From Bog-159 sp963843255 (GTDB taxonomy: Bacteria > Acidobacteriota > Terriglobia > Bryobacterales > Bryobacteraceae), in contig CAWJJQ010000003.1 of assembly GCA_963843255.1 (NCBI GenBank), positions 434,001-498,000 of the forward strand: a DNA stretch of 64,000 nt. The letters are read 5' to 3'. The notes below the pieces were generated by a model. It saw only the letters and a program-made list of their open reading frames with translations, was not told where the DNA came from and did no database searches. Position numbers and translations under genes: made by a program. How positions within the stretch are numbered: the stretch's first letter is position 1; every line of letters starts with the position of its first letter. Below are positions 33,661 through 42,393 of this stretch, one piece after another.

Positions 33661-35718
33661 TTGACTGAACGCGCCTACCGAGCCGCGACCGTCAGAAAGC
33701 GGTGCCGGCTTTGCATCAACTCTGTCGTTGTTTTGTGGGTCACCGGGTTTCTCCTGGTATGCCGCGCGCCCGCGCAGTCGGACCAGGCCGGGCCTGCCGT
33801 CCTTAAAGGCCTGAGCCTCGAAGAACTGTCGCAGATCGAGGTGATCACGCCGTCGAAAGAGCCGGTGAAGGCTTTTCGCAGCCCGGTCGCCATCTACGTG
33901 ATCACGGGCGACCAGATACGCCGCTCGGGTGCCACCAGCATACCCGAGGCTCTGCGCCTTGCCCCGGGCGTGGAGGTGGCCCGCATCGACGCCAATAAAT
34001 GGTCGATCGGCATCCGCGGTTTTGGCAGCCGCTTCTCGCGCGGTGTACTCGTGCTCATCGACGGGCGCACCGTCTACACCACGCTGCTGGCGGGCACCTA
34101 CTGGGAAGTGCAGGATACCATGATGGAGGATATCGACCGCATCGAGGTGATCCGCGGTCCCGGTGGAACCATCTGGGGTCCCAATGCCGTCAATGGCGTG
34201 ATCAACATCATCACGAAGAACTCCAAAGACACCCAGGGACTCCTGGCCTCCATTGGCGGAGGCAACGAGGAGCAGGGGTTCGCGGACGTGCGTTATGGCG
34301 GTGGGAACGGCAAAGATTTCACCTACCGGTTTTATGCCAAAGGTTTCACCCGCGGCCCGGAAGAGCATCCGGATCACCGCAACTTCGACGATTGGCGCGC
34401 CAGCCAGGGCGGCTTCCGCATGGATTGGAACGAGGATGAACGCGGCTCCTTCACCCTCCAGGGCGATCTTTACACCGAAGAGGCGGGCGAAAGCGTGCAG
34501 GCCGTCAGCTATACGGCGCCCTATTCCAGGATCGTGGATGCCAACGCCGATCTGTCGGGCGGCAATGTGATGGCTCGCTGGAAGAAGACCCTCAAAGAAG
34601 GCGACGATGTGCAGGTGCAGGCGTATTACGACCGGACCAATCGCTACGAGCCGAACTTCGGCGAACGCCGCAATACCTTCGATATCGATTTTTTACAGCA
34701 GCTCCGCTTGCCCGCGCGGCAGCAGTTCTCCTGGGGCCTTGGCGCGCGCTTCAGCCTCGCTGATGACCTTGAGGTTGTATCGGGCCTGACCTTCCAGCCC
34801 AACAAAAGAACCGACGAGCTCTTTACCGGTTTTCTGCAGGATGAAATCGGATTGGTCGACCAGAAGCTCTCGCTCATCCTCGGCACTAAGCTGCTTCGCA
34901 CCAACTTTACCGGGTTCAAGCCTGAGCCCAGTGCGCGCCTGGTATGGACTCCCACCAACAAGCAGACCATCTGGACGGCCTTCACCCACGCCCTGCGCAC
35001 CCCATCCGATGCCGAGGAAAACTTCTACCTCTCCGGCTATCTGGGCACCAGCAACGGCGTCCCTGCCTTCGCGCGCTTCAATGCAAACCCCTACTTTGCG
35101 CCCGAACAGCTCAATGGCTACGAAATTGGCTACCGCCGCCTCTTCGGCGCAAAACTTTCGGTCGACTTCGCGGGTTTCTATAATCATCATCACGATCTTT
35201 ATGATGAGGAGATCACCGGCGCGCCCTATCTTGAGACCACACCCGCGCCCACGCACACGCTGCTTCCGGCCCAGTTCGGCAACGGGGTTTTCGGCACCAC
35301 CAAAGGCTTTGAAATCGCGCCGGAATGGAGGCCGGCAAAGATCTGGCAATTGCGCGGATCGTATTCCTATTTGCAAGTGGACTTGCAGGAAGCTCCCGAA
35401 ACGGTTCCAGCGGCTCCCGTACCCGGGACCTTGGGATCCAGCCCCCGGCACGAAGTCACCGTCACATCCGGCTTGGATCTTTCCAAAGCTCTGCAACTGG
35501 ATTTGACCTATCGCTATGTCAGCGCGCTGCCGGGACAGGCTGTCCCTGCATACTCCACGGCCGATGCGCAAATCTCATGGCGCCTCAGCCGGCATTTGGA
35601 GCTGGCATGCGTCGGACGGAACCTGTTGCAGCCTTATCACGTGGAATTCGGAGGAGATCCCGGCCCCCTGGTGGGCATCAGAAGAAGCGCTTATGCGAAG
35701 CTGACCTGGATGAAGTAA
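33661..35718 (+). CDS. TonB-dependent outer-membrane receptor
   Basis: 685 residues from a TTG start. An export signal lies about residues 18-39 (INSVVVLWVTGFLLVCRAPA). The plug domain (about 60-190) carries SLEELSQIEVITPSKEPVKA, IRGFGSRFSRGVLVLIDGR and IEVIRGPGGTIWGPNAVNGV followed by INIITKNS. The beta barrel fills the rest, ending with an aromatic-flanked strand YAKLTWMK. The start is uncertain because the first 15 residues correspond to a weak repeat C copy and no good ribosome binding site is seen. The two genes that follow (YfiR protein and kinase) are close and on the same strand. The ligand is unknown. Confidence 0.88.
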   Translation: MTERAYRAATVRKRCRLCINSVVVLWVTGFLLVCRAPAQSDQAGPAVLKGLSLEELSQIEVITPSKEPVKAFRSPVAIYVITGDQIRRSGATSIPEALRLAPGVEVARIDANKWSIGIRGFGSRFSRGVLVLIDGRTVYTTLLAGTYWEVQDTMMEDIDRIEVIRGPGGTIWGPNAVNGVINIITKNSKDTQGLLASIGGGNEEQGFADVRYGGGNGKDFTYRFYAKGFTRGPEEHPDHRNFDDWRASQGGFRMDWNEDERGSFTLQGDLYTEEAGESVQAVSYTAPYSRIVDANADLSGGNVMARWKKTLKEGDDVQVQAYYDRTNRYEPNFGERRNTFDIDFLQQLRLPARQQFSWGLGARFSLADDLEVVSGLTFQPNKRTDELFTGFLQDEIGLVDQKLSLILGTKLLRTNFTGFKPEPSARLVWTPTNKQTIWTAFTHALRTPSDAEENFYLSGYLGTSNGVPAFARFNANPYFAPEQLNGYEIGYRRLFGAKLSVDFAGFYNHHHDLYDEEITGAPYLETTPAPTHTLLPAQFGNGVFGTTKGFEIAPEWRPAKIWQLRGSYSYLQVDLQEAPETVPAAPVPGTLGSSPRHEVTVTSGLDLSKALQLDLTYRYVSALPGQAVPAYSTADAQISWRLSRHLELACVGRNLLQPYHVEFGGDPGPLVGIRRSAYAKLTWMK
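33678..33703. repeat. Dispersed repeat family C, diverged copy 4
   Basis: CCGAGCCGCGACCGTCAGAA followed by AGCGGT matches the family C core with several substitutions. It lies in the first codons of the TonB receptor frame, which weakens the assigned start. Confidence 0.45.
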
Positions 35719-35722
35719 AGCC

Positions 35723-36292
35723 ATGCCAGAACCGGCGCACTTCCAACACGGTCCGGCCGGCCAGCGATGGCTCGTGCTATTTTTGCTGGTAGGGCATGCA
35801 TTCGCGCAAACTTCGGCGCTTCTTCCCGCGCCGCAGCAGACCTTGGAAGATCAGGTCAAAGCGGCGTTTGTCTTAAACTTTACGAAATTTGTCGAATGGC
35901 CGGCGCCCGACCCGCCGAACCCGGATGTGCCGTTCCACATCTGCGTTCTCGGCAGCGATCCTTTTGGCTCGGCGTTGGAACAGATGATACAAGGTGAGAC
36001 CGTGGGCGGACGCCGGTTGGTGCTGCTGCGACCCCGCAGGTCCGCCTTGAAACCCTGCCAGGTGCTCTACGTCAGCAAATCAGAGCCGGACCTGCGGGAA
36101 CTACTGGCCGGCCTGGCGCAGGGCGTTCTCACGGTTGGCGAGGGCGAGAGCTTCACCCGGGATGGAGGGATTATTGCATTCGTGATCGAGAATCGCAGGG
36201 TTCGCTTCTATGTAAATCTGAGGGCCGCTCGCGGCGCCTCGCTCAAGGTCAGCTCCCGGCTGTTGAGCGTGGCCAAGGCGGTTGAGAACTAG
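35723..36292 (+). CDS. YfiR-family periplasmic protein
   Basis: 189 residues with a signal peptide (about 13-30, GQRWLVLFLLVGHAFAQ). The domain begins LEDQVKAAFVLNFTKFVEWP, the hallmark of the YfiR/DUF4154 family, followed by ICVLGSDPFGSALEQ, VLYVSKSE and the C-terminal VRFYVNLRAARGASLKVSSR. In Pseudomonas YfiR is a periplasmic repressor of the YfiN cyclase. Here the adjacent signal protein is a PAS histidine kinase with an N-terminal sensor, so YfiR may gate that kinase. It lies 4 bp after the receptor gene and 1 bp before the kinase gene. Confidence 0.87.
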   Translation: MPEPAHFQHGPAGQRWLVLFLLVGHAFAQTSALLPAPQQTLEDQVKAAFVLNFTKFVEWPAPDPPNPDVPFHICVLGSDPFGSALEQMIQGETVGGRRLVLLRPRRSALKPCQVLYVSKSEPDLRELLAGLAQGVLTVGEGESFTRDGGIIAFVIENRRVRFYVNLRAARGASLKVSSRLLSVAKAVEN

Positions 36293-36293
36293 C

Positions 36294-38603
36294 ATGATCG
36301 GGGCACGGCAAATCATCGGCGCCATCCGCGATATGCCCATCAAGCGGAAGCTGCTGTTGGTCACCATGCTGACCACCGCCACCGCTCTGGCGGTATCCGG
36401 TTTAGGGATTATCATCACGGATTCCGTTCTGTTTCGCGGGTATCTGCAGCGCGATCTTTCAGCCCTCGCGCGTATCATTGCGGACAACAGCACCGCCTCG
36501 ATTACCTTCGACGATCCCAAATCCGCCACTGAAACGCTGGCGGCGTTGAAGGCCCGCCCGCACGTAGCCGCGGCATGCATCGTGCGCGAGAACGGTACCC
36601 TGCTGGCGCGCTACATCCGCCCGGGCGAGCCGGACCGCTGTCCCACACCCGGCGCGCGGGAAGGAACCGAAGTCACGGATAACGGCTTGATTGTCTCGCG
36701 GCCAGTGATTCTCCAGAACCGGCGCATCGGCACGCTGGTGCTGGCGTACGATCTGGGCGAACTGGCAGACCGGCGGCTGCTCTACGGCGGGCTGGTCTTG
36801 GTGGTCCTGCTGATTGCCAGCCTGACCGCGTTCCTGCTCTCGTCGGGTCTGCGCGCGATCATTGCCACGCCCATCTCAAAGCTCGCCGGGACCGTCACCG
36901 CCGTCTCCGCCAGCCGGGACTACAGCATCCGCGCGCCCAAAATATCGAGTGACGAGCTGGGAGTTCTAGTAGACGGCTTCAACGAGATGCTGGATGGCAT
37001 TCAGTCCAGGGAAAAAGATCTGCGGCAAGCTCTTTCGGCTAGGGAGCAGGCCCTCCGCATTGCGCAGAATGCGCGGGAGTTTCTAGCGACCACACTGGCC
37101 AGCATCGGCGACGCGGTCATTTCGACGGACGTCAACGGCCGCATCGTGCAGGCGAACCGCGCTGCCCGCGCTCTGCTACGCTGGCCGGAATCCGATATCA
37201 TCGGCAAACCGCTGGACGAGGTTTTCCACATCGTCAACGAGTTTACCCGGGAGCCCGTGGAGAGCCCCGTAGCGAAGGTACTGCGGGAGGGCGGGGTAGT
37301 GGGCCTGGCGAACCACACGATCCTGATCGCCAAAGACGGGAGTGAAATCCCTATCGACGACAGCGGCGCGCCCATTCGCGACGAACACGGCAACGTCCAC
37401 GGCACGGTGCTGGTCTTCCGGGATGTTACCGTCCCGCGGCGCGCCGACGCGACCAGCCGGCTGCTGGCCGCTATCGTGGAATCTTCCGAGGATGCCATCG
37501 TGGGCCACGACCTGGACGGGACCATCCGCAGTTGGAATCAGGGCGCCGAGAGAATCTTCGGCTATCCCGCCAAGGAAATGATCGGCCGCCCTACTTCCTT
37601 TCTGACTGCGCCGGGCCAGGAGGATGAAATGCCGCAGGTGCTGGCGCGCATCGCCAGAGGAGATCGAGTGGAGCAGTTTCACGCGTTACGGTTAACCGGC
37701 AAGGGCGCGGTGATCGATGTCTCCATCACGGTGTCTCCCGTCTACGACGCCCTGGGGCGCATCATCGGCGCCGCAAAGATCGCACGCGACATCACCAACC
37801 AGGTCAGAGCTACGGAACGCCTGGCACAACTGAACGACGATCTCCGGAAATCCAATGAACGTCTGACCCGCTCCAATGAGGACCTGGAGCGCTTCGCGTT
37901 CATAGCCAGCCATGACTTCCAGGAGCCGCTGCGCATGGTAGCGATTTACTCCGAGCTGCTGCTCAAAGCACTGCCGGCGGACCGCGATGACCGGCTCGCG
38001 ACTTATGTGGAGAACATTGAAGGCGGCACCAGCCGCATGCGTGAGTTGCTCGCGGACCTGCTGGCTTATGCCGAAGTGGGAGTGCGTCCGGATGAGGAGC
38101 TTCCCATCCCGCCCATAGACCTGAATGCGGTGATCGAGAAGGTACGGCAGAATCTGAAAGCTTCCATCGATGACTCCAGCGCCGTGATTACTTCCGACCC
38201 CTTGCCCAGCCTGAAGGTGAGTGAAGGATACATCATTCCTCTGTTCCAGAATTTGATCGGAAATTCGATTAAATATCGCAGTGAATTACCCCTCCGAATT
38301 CACATATCGGTGGAGGATGCCGGCGGCAATCTGCGCTTCACGGTGACGGACAACGGCATCGGCATCGAGCCTGAGTATCATCAGAAGATTTTCGTGGCTT
38401 TCAAGCGGCTGCACGGCAGGCAGATCCCCGGCACCGGGATCGGGCTGGCGATTTGCCAGCGCGTGGTGGAACGGTACGGCGGCCGCATTTGGGTGGAATC
38501 GCAGGCAGGGCAGGGATCCCGGTTCATCTTTACTCTATCCGGGCAGCTCAAGTCGACTGAAGAGCCACCCGCCGGCATGCGAAAGTCCCAGGCGCAAGGC
38601 TAG
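36294..38603 (+). CDS. Membrane sensor histidine kinase (HAMP-PAS-PAS-HisKA-HATPase)
   Basis: 769 residues. Membrane helix about 21-45, a periplasmic sensor region (about 45-160, CHASE8-like by position), second helix about 165-188, HAMP (190-240), two PAS domains (about 260-390 and 392-515), then HisKA with phospho-His H540 in FIASHDFQEPLRM, and HATPase with the N-box QNLIGNSIKYRS, DNGIGI and GTGIGLAICQR. All catalytic elements are intact. No partner response regulator is in the operon. Start ATG follows the yfiR-like stop by one base. It probably senses a state reported by the periplasmic YfiR protein and the receptor. Confidence 0.92.
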   Translation: MIGARQIIGAIRDMPIKRKLLLVTMLTTATALAVSGLGIIITDSVLFRGYLQRDLSALARIIADNSTASITFDDPKSATETLAALKARPHVAAACIVRENGTLLARYIRPGEPDRCPTPGAREGTEVTDNGLIVSRPVILQNRRIGTLVLAYDLGELADRRLLYGGLVLVVLLIASLTAFLLSSGLRAIIATPISKLAGTVTAVSASRDYSIRAPKISSDELGVLVDGFNEMLDGIQSREKDLRQALSAREQALRIAQNAREFLATTLASIGDAVISTDVNGRIVQANRAARALLRWPESDIIGKPLDEVFHIVNEFTREPVESPVAKVLREGGVVGLANHTILIAKDGSEIPIDDSGAPIRDEHGNVHGTVLVFRDVTVPRRADATSRLLAAIVESSEDAIVGHDLDGTIRSWNQGAERIFGYPAKEMIGRPTSFLTAPGQEDEMPQVLARIARGDRVEQFHALRLTGKGAVIDVSITVSPVYDALGRIIGAAKIARDITNQVRATERLAQLNDDLRKSNERLTRSNEDLERFAFIASHDFQEPLRMVAIYSELLLKALPADRDDRLATYVENIEGGTSRMRELLADLLAYAEVGVRPDEELPIPPIDLNAVIEKVRQNLKASIDDSSAVITSDPLPSLKVSEGYIIPLFQNLIGNSIKYRSELPLRIHISVEDAGGNLRFTVTDNGIGIEPEYHQKIFVAFKRLHGRQIPGTGIGLAICQRVVERYGGRIWVESQAGQGSRFIFTLSGQLKSTEEPPAGMRKSQAQG

Positions 38604-38633
38604 GACTCTCGCGCGCCGTGAGTGGTATTTATT

Positions 38634-39605
38634 TTAGTGGTATAAGCCGACCGAGAAAGGATAAATTCCAACCCTGGCTATGGTCGTGGTGACGGTATTA
38701 CTCGAAGTATTGATTTCAGAAAGCGAGTAGCCATAGGCGTTGGTGACATACACCGTCGTGCCATCCGAAGATACCGCTACCGAGGTGGGTAACAAGCCTA
38801 CGGGTATGTTCTCTGAAATCTTCTGAGTAGCGCAGTCGACGACGGATACGGTCGAACCGTTAGCATTGGTAACATACAACTGGGTGTTGTTAGGAGTTAG
38901 AGCAGCGGAACTGGGAGCTGTAAATCCGGTTATAGTATCGACGATAGTTCCGGTACTGAGGCTGTACCTTGTGACGGAATTCGCAAACTGATTCGTCACG
39001 TAGACATGCGAGCCATTCGGGGTCATTGCCATGCCGTTCGGTCCTGCCAGCGCCGACCAGGTGGCGGTAACGGTATTCGACGCGGTGCTGATGACGGAAA
39101 TGTTATTGGAGCTGAGATTCGACACCAGCACCCGGTTACCCGTCAACGTAACCGCCAGGGCCACCGGTTTGCTGCCCACTGGTATGGTGCTGACGACTGA
39201 GTTAGAGGCAGTGCTGATGACTGAGACATTGTTGGAATTTTGATTTGCCACGTAGGCATATTCGCCATTCGGCGTGATAGCCACCTCGACCGGACTGGTG
39301 CCTACGGGGATGGTGGCAACTACCGAATTCGAGGCGGTGCTGATCACCCCTACGCTGTTCAGGCTCTCCTCGGCCACATAAATATATGCTCCATTGGGCG
39401 TGATGGCAAGTCCGGCCAACCCGCCGCCGTTGATCGCTATGTTCGCGGTCACTGTGTTGGTGGCCCGGTTCACGACCGCCACGTTGTTCCCCATGGTATT
39501 AGAAACGTACCCGTACGGTTGCGCAAAAGCTACCGCGGCGCAGGCGCCGGCCGACAGAAAAAGCTTAAAACTAAACATACGTATTGAGTGGGGTACATGC
39601 ATCAT
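38634..39605 (-). CDS. Secreted YVTN-family beta-propeller protein
   Basis: 323 residues with a signal peptide (about 10-29). The body is a seven-bladed propeller of about 42-residue repeats, each with a core like VISTASNSVVATIPVGTSPV then TPNGEYAYVANQNSN. Adjacent blades are highly alike, indicating recent internal duplication. YVTN proteins occur in S-layers and at the cell surface; a binding or structural role is likely. No enzymatic residues are recognised. Confidence 0.88.
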   Translation of the reverse strand: MMHVPHSIRMFSFKLFLSAGACAAVAFAQPYGYVSNTMGNNVAVVNRATNTVTANIAINGGGLAGLAITPNGAYIYVAEESLNSVGVISTASNSVVATIPVGTSPVEVAITPNGEYAYVANQNSNNVSVISTASNSVVSTIPVGSKPVALAVTLTGNRVLVSNLSSNNISVISTASNTVTATWSALAGPNGMAMTPNGSHVYVTNQFANSVTRYSLSTGTIVDTITGFTAPSSAALTPNNTQLYVTNANGSTVSVVDCATQKISENIPVGLLPTSVAVSSDGTTVYVTNAYGYSLSEINTSSNTVTTTIARVGIYPFSVGLYH

Positions 39606-40317
39606 GATTCTCCGTTTATGATCCTTTTATCTTCTAGCTACACAGCCCGCAGATAGAGCTGCGACGACCTCTTACCTGTTGCGGAAGGTCAGCCTTCCAT
39701 GAATGATCCGCGGCGTTTGAACGAGCCCGCGAGAGGCCCATCTCCGGCCACACTAGTGGTGCAGTCGACCGGTGGATTCGAGTATGGTAGCGAGGGCTGG
39801 AGCTTTGGATCGGAGCGGGCCGTCTTCCCGTCGATCCTGGAAATGGCGCTGTGCACGGCAATCTTAAGTTGAATTGGAGCAGTTTAACGTATTAAGACAC
39901 GAATCACCGGTCTCGACCATGTCCCCGCCGGCGGCGCCTTCGGGGTCAGGTCCGGTACAAACTTCAATTGATTGAGGCGTGACGCTTTGCACGGCCCGTT
40001 CCGTACCGGCTTTTGATTGAAACCACAGGACTTGCCGGACCGGCACCGAGTTCTATGCCCCCCATTTTACCGGGTAGATTGTTCTCGCCCGGCAGCGATC
40101 GGGTAAATTGTACATAAGCATACGGGATTGTATCTTTCTTCATTGAAATAAAGGGCCGCCGCTGACATAGTCCTATCTCATTGTTGAGTTTCTTACGCTG
40201 CTCCCGCGGGATTTGTGTGTTTCGTCAGGTAGTAGTTTCATGCGACATTGCAACAACATAGAGGTTCAGTCACACTTCTAGCAGGCGATCGATCTCGCGC
40301 CTACGGAGGAATAGATA
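39606..40317. other. Long intergenic region without a convincing gene
   Basis: About 700 bp with mixed base composition and stop codons in all frames; the few 60-75 codon frames show no family features. GGGGTCAGGTCCGGTAC near 39933 and an inverted relative, GGTGCCGGTCC read on the minus strand near 40035-40045, resemble ends of a small mobile element, but no transposase is left. The last 150 bp form the leader of the PEP-CTERM gene. Confidence 0.35.
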
Positions 40318-41052
40318 ATGAAGACGCTCACTCACATCTTGGCGAAACGACTGATTATGTTTGCGATGGTTATGGCTGTAGGTTTACTGGGAGTGTCAGT
40401 AGCCGCAGCAGGGACTGTAGACGGCTGCGCCGCCACCGCCGGCGGGCCTACCCCCGGCGGTACCGTGTTTCCGGTGAATTGCACAGGCATGGGCCCGGGG
40501 ACGCTGCTGGCGGATATGTCAGTAGACTTCGCTTACACGACTACGGCGGGCACTAACATGGGAACCATCGAATCCGCAGTCTATGATGACGGCGGTACGC
40601 TGGATTTCTACTATCAGGTGACCAACGACCCAACTTCGGCCACCGCGTTAGCGCGGCTGACGGCGACGAACTTCGCGAATTTCGCCACCGATGCCGGATA
40701 CCGGACAGACGGCGGTACCCTGACCGGTACCACCTTCACGAACGGAATGCAGATTCCCGTCACCGCCGATAGCAACTCGACGGGAAGCGTGATCGGTTTC
40801 AGCTTCTATCCTCCGACTACGCCTACGCCCGAAATTGGCCCCGGCCAAGCGTCGGTCGTGTTGGTGATCAGCACGGATGCCACGGCCTTCATGGCCGGTA
40901 ACGCCTCGATTATCGATGGCGGCACCGACACCGTGGCGGCATTTCAGCCGACCGTCGCCTCCAGCGTGCCGGAGCCGGCGTCCATGGGTCTGCTGGGCCT
41001 CGGGTTGATCGCGGTGGCGGGTGTGGGCCGGCGTCTTCGGCGCTCCTCCTGA
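40318..41052 (+). CDS. PEP-CTERM sorted exported protein
   Basis: 244 residues. Signal peptide about 10-31 (LIMFAMVMAVGLLGVSVAAA). The middle is beta-rich and low in charge with many Thr/Gly/Ala. The last 26 residues are VPEPASMGLLGLGLIAVAG followed by RRLRR, a textbook PEP-CTERM tail: Pro-Glu-Pro, membrane segment, basic end. Exosortase would cleave it and attach or export it to the surface, often with exopolysaccharide. No exosortase gene lies in this window. GGAGG is 9 nt before the ATG and an intrinsic terminator follows 41 bp after the stop, so this is a single-gene unit. Confidence 0.9.
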   Translation: MKTLTHILAKRLIMFAMVMAVGLLGVSVAAAGTVDGCAATAGGPTPGGTVFPVNCTGMGPGTLLADMSVDFAYTTTAGTNMGTIESAVYDDGGTLDFYYQVTNDPTSATALARLTATNFANFATDAGYRTDGGTLTGTTFTNGMQIPVTADSNSTGSVIGFSFYPPTTPTPEIGPGQASVVLVISTDATAFMAGNASIIDGGTDTVAAFQPTVASSVPEPASMGLLGLGLIAVAGVGRRLRRSS

Positions 41053-41092
41053 ACCATTCCTGAGGCAGCAACGGGACGGTATCTTCAATGCG

Positions 41093-41117
41093 AAACGGGG
41101 CCTTGCGCCCCGTTTTT
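41093..41117 (+). terminator. Intrinsic terminator of the PEP-CTERM gene
   Basis: A perfect 9-bp stem AAACGGGGC / GCCCCGTTT with a 5-nt loop, followed by further T residues. The right arm is the same GCCCCGTTT that ends the right arm of repeat family A. Confidence 0.85.
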
Positions 41118-41198
41118 GCATGCCTCGTTAAAAAGATGTCACACGTTTTCCAGTCACGCCGCTCGTGGTTGCGGGCCTCGCCTTTGGGAGCTGCCTGG

Positions 41199-41405
41199 TT
41201 ATGCGGCCAGCTTGGTGGAGTTCCTGCGGAGCGTGCGATAGAAACGGCCCGCGCAGGTCCGGCACCGGTAAGGTACCAGACCCGCGATACGGATGAAATA
41301 ATCAAGCAGGCCATGCGGCATGGAACGGCGCACGTCCGTCCAGCCGCAATTGGGACATCGCAACGTTTTTTGGTGTCTGTCGATGTTATCGAGAGAGATG
41401 TGCAT
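41199..41405 (-). CDS. Small zinc-ribbon protein
   Basis: 68 residues with two CxxC pairs, CPNC (C17, C20) and CRTC (C48, C51), followed by GRFYR: a compact zinc ribbon with a basic, membrane-like linker (GLLDYFIRIAGLVPYR). Similar short ribbons with the PYRC-x2-C-x2-FYR ending are common as unnamed acidobacterial proteins. It overlaps the end of the Crp/Fnr gene by 20 bp and is probably co-transcribed with it. Role unknown; nucleic-acid or protein binding is a guess. Confidence 0.65.
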   Translation of the reverse strand: MHISLDNIDRHQKTLRCPNCGWTDVRRSMPHGLLDYFIRIAGLVPYRCRTCAGRFYRTLRRNSTKLAA

Positions 41406-42081
41406 CCTGGTGCAGCCAATCCTTCATAGCATTCTTCTGCACGACGATTTCCCTTCGCGTGTAAGTTAGATAACCTCGCTTACGGAAGAAGTTCATGTGG
41501 TGTGTGATGATCTCACGCGAGATACCGACATATTGCGACAGCAACTCGTGGGTGAACGCCGCCATCTGTACTGCCCCATCGTTATCAGGCGTACCGAAAC
41601 GCTCGGAAAAATGGATCAAGGAACGCGCCAGGCGGTGTGCGCCGTTATCCACGGAGAAACTTTCGATGCGGCGTCCGAAATCCAGCGTACGCCGGGCCAG
41701 GATCTGCAACAGAGCCACGGCCAGCTTCGGCCGCTTTACAACCATGTCTTCGATCTCGGCGGCCGTCCAGGTCATCACCTTGGTGGTTTCGAGCGCAGTG
41801 GCTTGTTCGGCGTGCCGCGGCGCACCGAGTAGCGCCGATTCGCCAAAGAGTTCGTCGGCGCGGTAAATGTCCACCACCGCCTCGTGGCCGTCGTCAGCCA
41901 GGCGTGATACTTTTACGCGGCCGTCGATGATCAGATAGATGCCCGTCGAGGGCTGTTCCACGTTATAGATCACGCGCTTCTTTCTATATTCCACGATAGT
42001 GGAGCATGAAAGATAGTCCAACGGATCTTCCAATGTCATGGGTTGCACAAAAGCCAAGGCGCTGGTAGCAGCGGCTGTCAT
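41386..42081 (-). CDS. Crp/Fnr-family transcriptional regulator
   Basis: 231 residues. Cyclic-nucleotide-binding beta barrel about 20-135 (IYNVEQPSTGIYLIIDGRVK, then ADELFGESALLGAPRH), dimer helix about 140-165, and a C-terminal winged helix with FTHELLSQYVGISREIITHH. The phosphate-binding cassette reads FGESALLGAPRHAEQATAL, resembling cAMP-type cassettes, but binding cannot be confirmed. No FNR-type N-terminal cysteine cluster is present. The 312-bp upstream gap probably holds its promoter. Confidence 0.9.
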   Translation of the reverse strand: MTAAATSALAFVQPMTLEDPLDYLSCSTIVEYRKKRVIYNVEQPSTGIYLIIDGRVKVSRLADDGHEAVVDIYRADELFGESALLGAPRHAEQATALETTKVMTWTAAEIEDMVVKRPKLAVALLQILARRTLDFGRRIESFSVDNGAHRLARSLIHFSERFGTPDNDGAVQMAAFTHELLSQYVGISREIITHHMNFFRKRGYLTYTRREIVVQKNAMKDWLHQDAHLSR

Positions 42082-42393
42082 AATTGATCACTCCTTCGAA
42101 TAGATGTTGGGGTCTGGTATTTTGATCTTCCGGAACCTGCCATAGGCCGCTTGCAGTTAGTGTGCCATGCGTGACATTACTGGCATGGAGGTCCGCACGC
42201 AACAAAGTCTCGTATTTTGTTGGGCATTCCGGCGGGTTGTCAAGCAGCGGAGAGACTGGAGTTGTGAGAAATAGACAGGAAATGCAATTTCTGTTGCTTC
42301 GAAGTGCAGGCTTTGACACTGATCGGCTAAGTGCCCACAAGAGTTCTAGTAAGGCTGGAACGCGAGCTTAGTAAGATAACTTACAACTTAGCG
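42082..42393. other. Intergenic region, promoter of the Crp/Fnr gene
   Basis: No gene is seen. On the minus strand TTGACA (42243-42238) is followed after 18 bp by CAAAAT, a reasonable promoter for the Crp/Fnr gene with a leader of more than 120 nt. AAATGCAATTTC near 42277 and GCATGGAGG near 42183 show no larger symmetry. Confidence 0.4.

Noticed and set aside
39634..40046. 75- and 60-codon minus-strand frames before the PEP-CTERM gene
   Set aside because: No recognisable motif, poor starts, and composition unlike the neighbouring genes.
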